A stretch of 64,000 bases of DNA from Leptidea sinapis (taxonomy: Eukaryota > Arthropoda > Insecta > Lepidoptera > Pieridae). The translations under genes and the position numbers were made by a program. Below the pieces are notes generated by a model, which was not told where the DNA came from, did not search any database, and saw only the letters and a list, made by a program, of their open reading frames with translations. Each line of letters opens with the position of its first letter. Within the stretch, counting starts at the first letter, position 1. The DNA lies in NCBI RefSeq assembly GCF_905404315.1, contig NC_066265.1:24514501-24578500 (forward strand), given 5' to 3'. This document shows, one piece after another, positions 54,401 to 57,400 of this stretch.

Positions 54401-57400
54401 TCTTTGGGAGACAGATGTGAATGTAACCTTATAAAAATGTTTACCTTCATACTGATAATGTCAAAATTGGATTATTGGGAGCAATGGATGACCAGTTGCA
54501 CATATAAATGCGTGTTTTCCAGCCATGACACACATGGACAAGCTGCGAGTGTTCGGGAAGGCGATGCGTGTGATGCTGAGCAAGCACCAGACCGTTCAGC
54601 TGCCCAAGGAGGGACAACCAGACGCTGGACTTACACGGTAACTATATTTCATATCGATTAAAAAGAGCGCAAAAAAAAATCCGGAGAGTTTCTTGCGCCG
54701 CTTCTTTTCTCTCAGAGCGCCATTTGTTTCCGAAGCGGTATTAGTATCTAGTATATTGGAAATGACATCAAATAGAATTCTAAAGGAATCAATTTTGAGA
54801 AAATAAATGCCTTTTTATGCCTGACAGACATTCCATCCATCTTATACATTTATTATATACTAGCTGTTACCCGTCACTTCGTCCGCGTTTAAAAGTTACT
54901 TTGGGCATTTTTATTTTTATTTTTAGAATAATCTTCAAATAATACACATATAATCTGCTCTTTCCGCTCTTCTATGATACGGCGTATATCCCTTGTCATT
55001 GTGAACAGTCTCTTTAATAGTATTTCCCTGTGAACGTTAATCTCCTATTTCATTCCCATGTAGGTCAAAGTTTCAAAAATGCTCGAAATTATCTCTTATC
55101 AAGCGCCTAAATACAACGTTTCATGGTTTTAATATCGATAATGACGAATTTCCATACAAACTACCATAATTTTTTGGTGTTATGAAATATTTTATTTACA
55201 AATTCATATTTTACAGTAAAATTAAATAACAGTATGTTATTTATTATGTACAGAACAACGACTGTCGGGTCACCTAGTAATAGGAAGTAGGTATATATTT
55301 TGATGACTTAATAATATCATAATGAATGACCATTTTGCAATCTATTAATCCCGCAATTTTACTCTGTCGTAAATTTCCTTTAATTTCTCGGTGAAATCAA
55401 AAGCGAGCATTAAAGATTCATTATAGGTATAAACTGGATGCAAGAAGGTGATAAACTTTTAATACATTGTGGAGTTCAAAGATTAAAAAGAAAAAAAGGA
55501 AGCACAGCCTAAATAATTTAAAAATCGCATTTTAAGTTTTGGTACATTTTAATTCTAACATTTAACACTACAATTGCGCTCGTATGATGCTGCGTATGAG
55601 ACTTGCTCAGTTATTTCACTAGCTAAGTCACCCTTCAGACCGAGCCACAATAATGCTTATACATTACTGCTTCACAGCAGAAACAAGCGCCCTTGTGGTA
55701 CCCAAAATCAAGCCGGCATCCTGTGGAAAGCAGCCTCCTACTGGTTATGATGTCATCTGAAAATTGTCAAATGGTGCAACTCATTTTTTGCCTAACCAGT
55801 ACATGTTTGTTATTGCTAAAGTTAGTTGTTGCAACTCAGCCTTAATGTTACTCCGATACAGTTATAATTATCGCTTATAAAACTGGATCATTCAACGACT
55901 GTTAATATTGTTGTTACAGTGACTATTCTCAAAGTCCGCTGCACAGATTCAAGAAGCCAGGAAGCAAGAACTATCAGAATATTTACCCACCAAGCGCTAC
56001 CCTCCATCTCTCTAACATACCGTAAGTCATTTACGTTAGGTGATTTTTTTTATTCAACTTTTTTTTTTGTTATATAGCAACGGTTAGGTGATCAAGCGAA
56101 TATCTATCAGATCTATTGAATAAGGCGTTACTTTGCGGAAATCCATAACTATACAAATTATTTAAGTTTTCTTTAGTGTTAATTCCGCCAATATTTGTCT
56201 TTAAAACAATTCGACACGTGTTTCGCCTCTACACGAGGCATCCTCAGGACGTGTTGTCTCGCCAAAATCTGGCACGAGACCCCAGTTCCAGTTAACACTA
56301 AAGAAAACTTAAATAATTTGTATATCTATCAGATCTTTTGTAATGGAACATCAAAGTAATTGTTTTTTTTTTCAATAAGAGACGAGACGAGCAGGACGTT
56401 CAGCTGATGGTAATTGACACGCCCTGCCCATTACAATGCTGTGCCCCTCAGGATTCTTGAAAATCCCAAAAATTCTTAGCGGCAGTACAATTGCGCTCGT
56501 CACCTTGAGACATAAGATGTTAAGTCTCATTTGCCCAGTTTTTTTCACTAGCAACGGCGCCCTTCAGACCGAAACACAGTAATGCTTACACATTACTGTT
56601 TCACAGCAGAAATAGGCGCCGTTGTGGTACCCATAATGAAGCCGGCATCCTGTGCAAAGGAGCCTTCCACTGATTTATATATTGTTATGTAATAAAATTA
56701 AACTATTTGTGTTATTTACAGAGCCACGGTTGCTGAGGATGAAATCAAGGAGGCGTTCGCTAAACGTGGCTTTACAATTAAAGCGTTCAAGTTCTTCCCG
56801 TGAGTTTATTTAGTTTTATTTTGTCATAATGACTTTTTGTTATAAATAAAAGTAGTGTGCAAAAATAAAATTTGGAAAAAGTATAAATAATAAAGGCGCG
56901 TACGAAAATGAAAATCCGACCTGTTGGTTAAAGTTGTTCCAAAATTGCTGTCTGCGTGTTTGACTGTTTCTCAAACCCCAGACCGTTGAAATTTTAAAAG
57001 AGTGAGTGTGTAAGAGCAATACTATAACAAAAAAAACTATAAAAACGAAGATAGCTAATTCCAGATTTACAATTTTTTACATATATTAGTTATACCGCCC
57101 TCTTTCGTTTTAATAAAGTATTCATAAATTGTATAGTGTTATATACAATGACGTTCTATATTCATTTGTGGACATATCATTCGCAGTCTAATAGCGTTAA
57201 CGGCAGGTGTGCTTATAAGACAATGTAAGCACACTTTTCTTCTTACTAGTGTGTCAACTGTAACCGTCCGAATCAAACCAGAACTGAATAAATGGTTAAC
57301 ATTGCTGCTTATTGGCCAAGAATGCGGCAATGTAGCTGTCTCTAACGTATTCCGGCTATCTTGACCAGATCGTCGGTCCATCTTGTGGGGGGCCTACCAA

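Larger units (their letters stand above)
52699..54522 (+). other. heph: heph intron, 1.8 kb
   Basis: GTAAGT to TTTCCAG. It contains two tRNA-derived SINE pieces (53005-53070, 53197-53370), a Helitron (53920-54156) and a fragment of an inverted-repeat element (54175-54345). Confidence 0.85.
54638..55919 (+). other. heph: heph intron, 1.3 kb
   Basis: GTAACT to GTTACAG. It contains a LINE 3' end (54675-54825), two opposed Helitron-like ends (54860-55277) and a SINE piece (55565-55745). Confidence 0.85.
56022..56721 (+). other. heph: heph intron, 700 bp
   Basis: GTAAGT to TTTACAG. Most of it is two insertions: a foldback element (56100-56336) and an antisense SINE (56362-56672). Confidence 0.85.
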
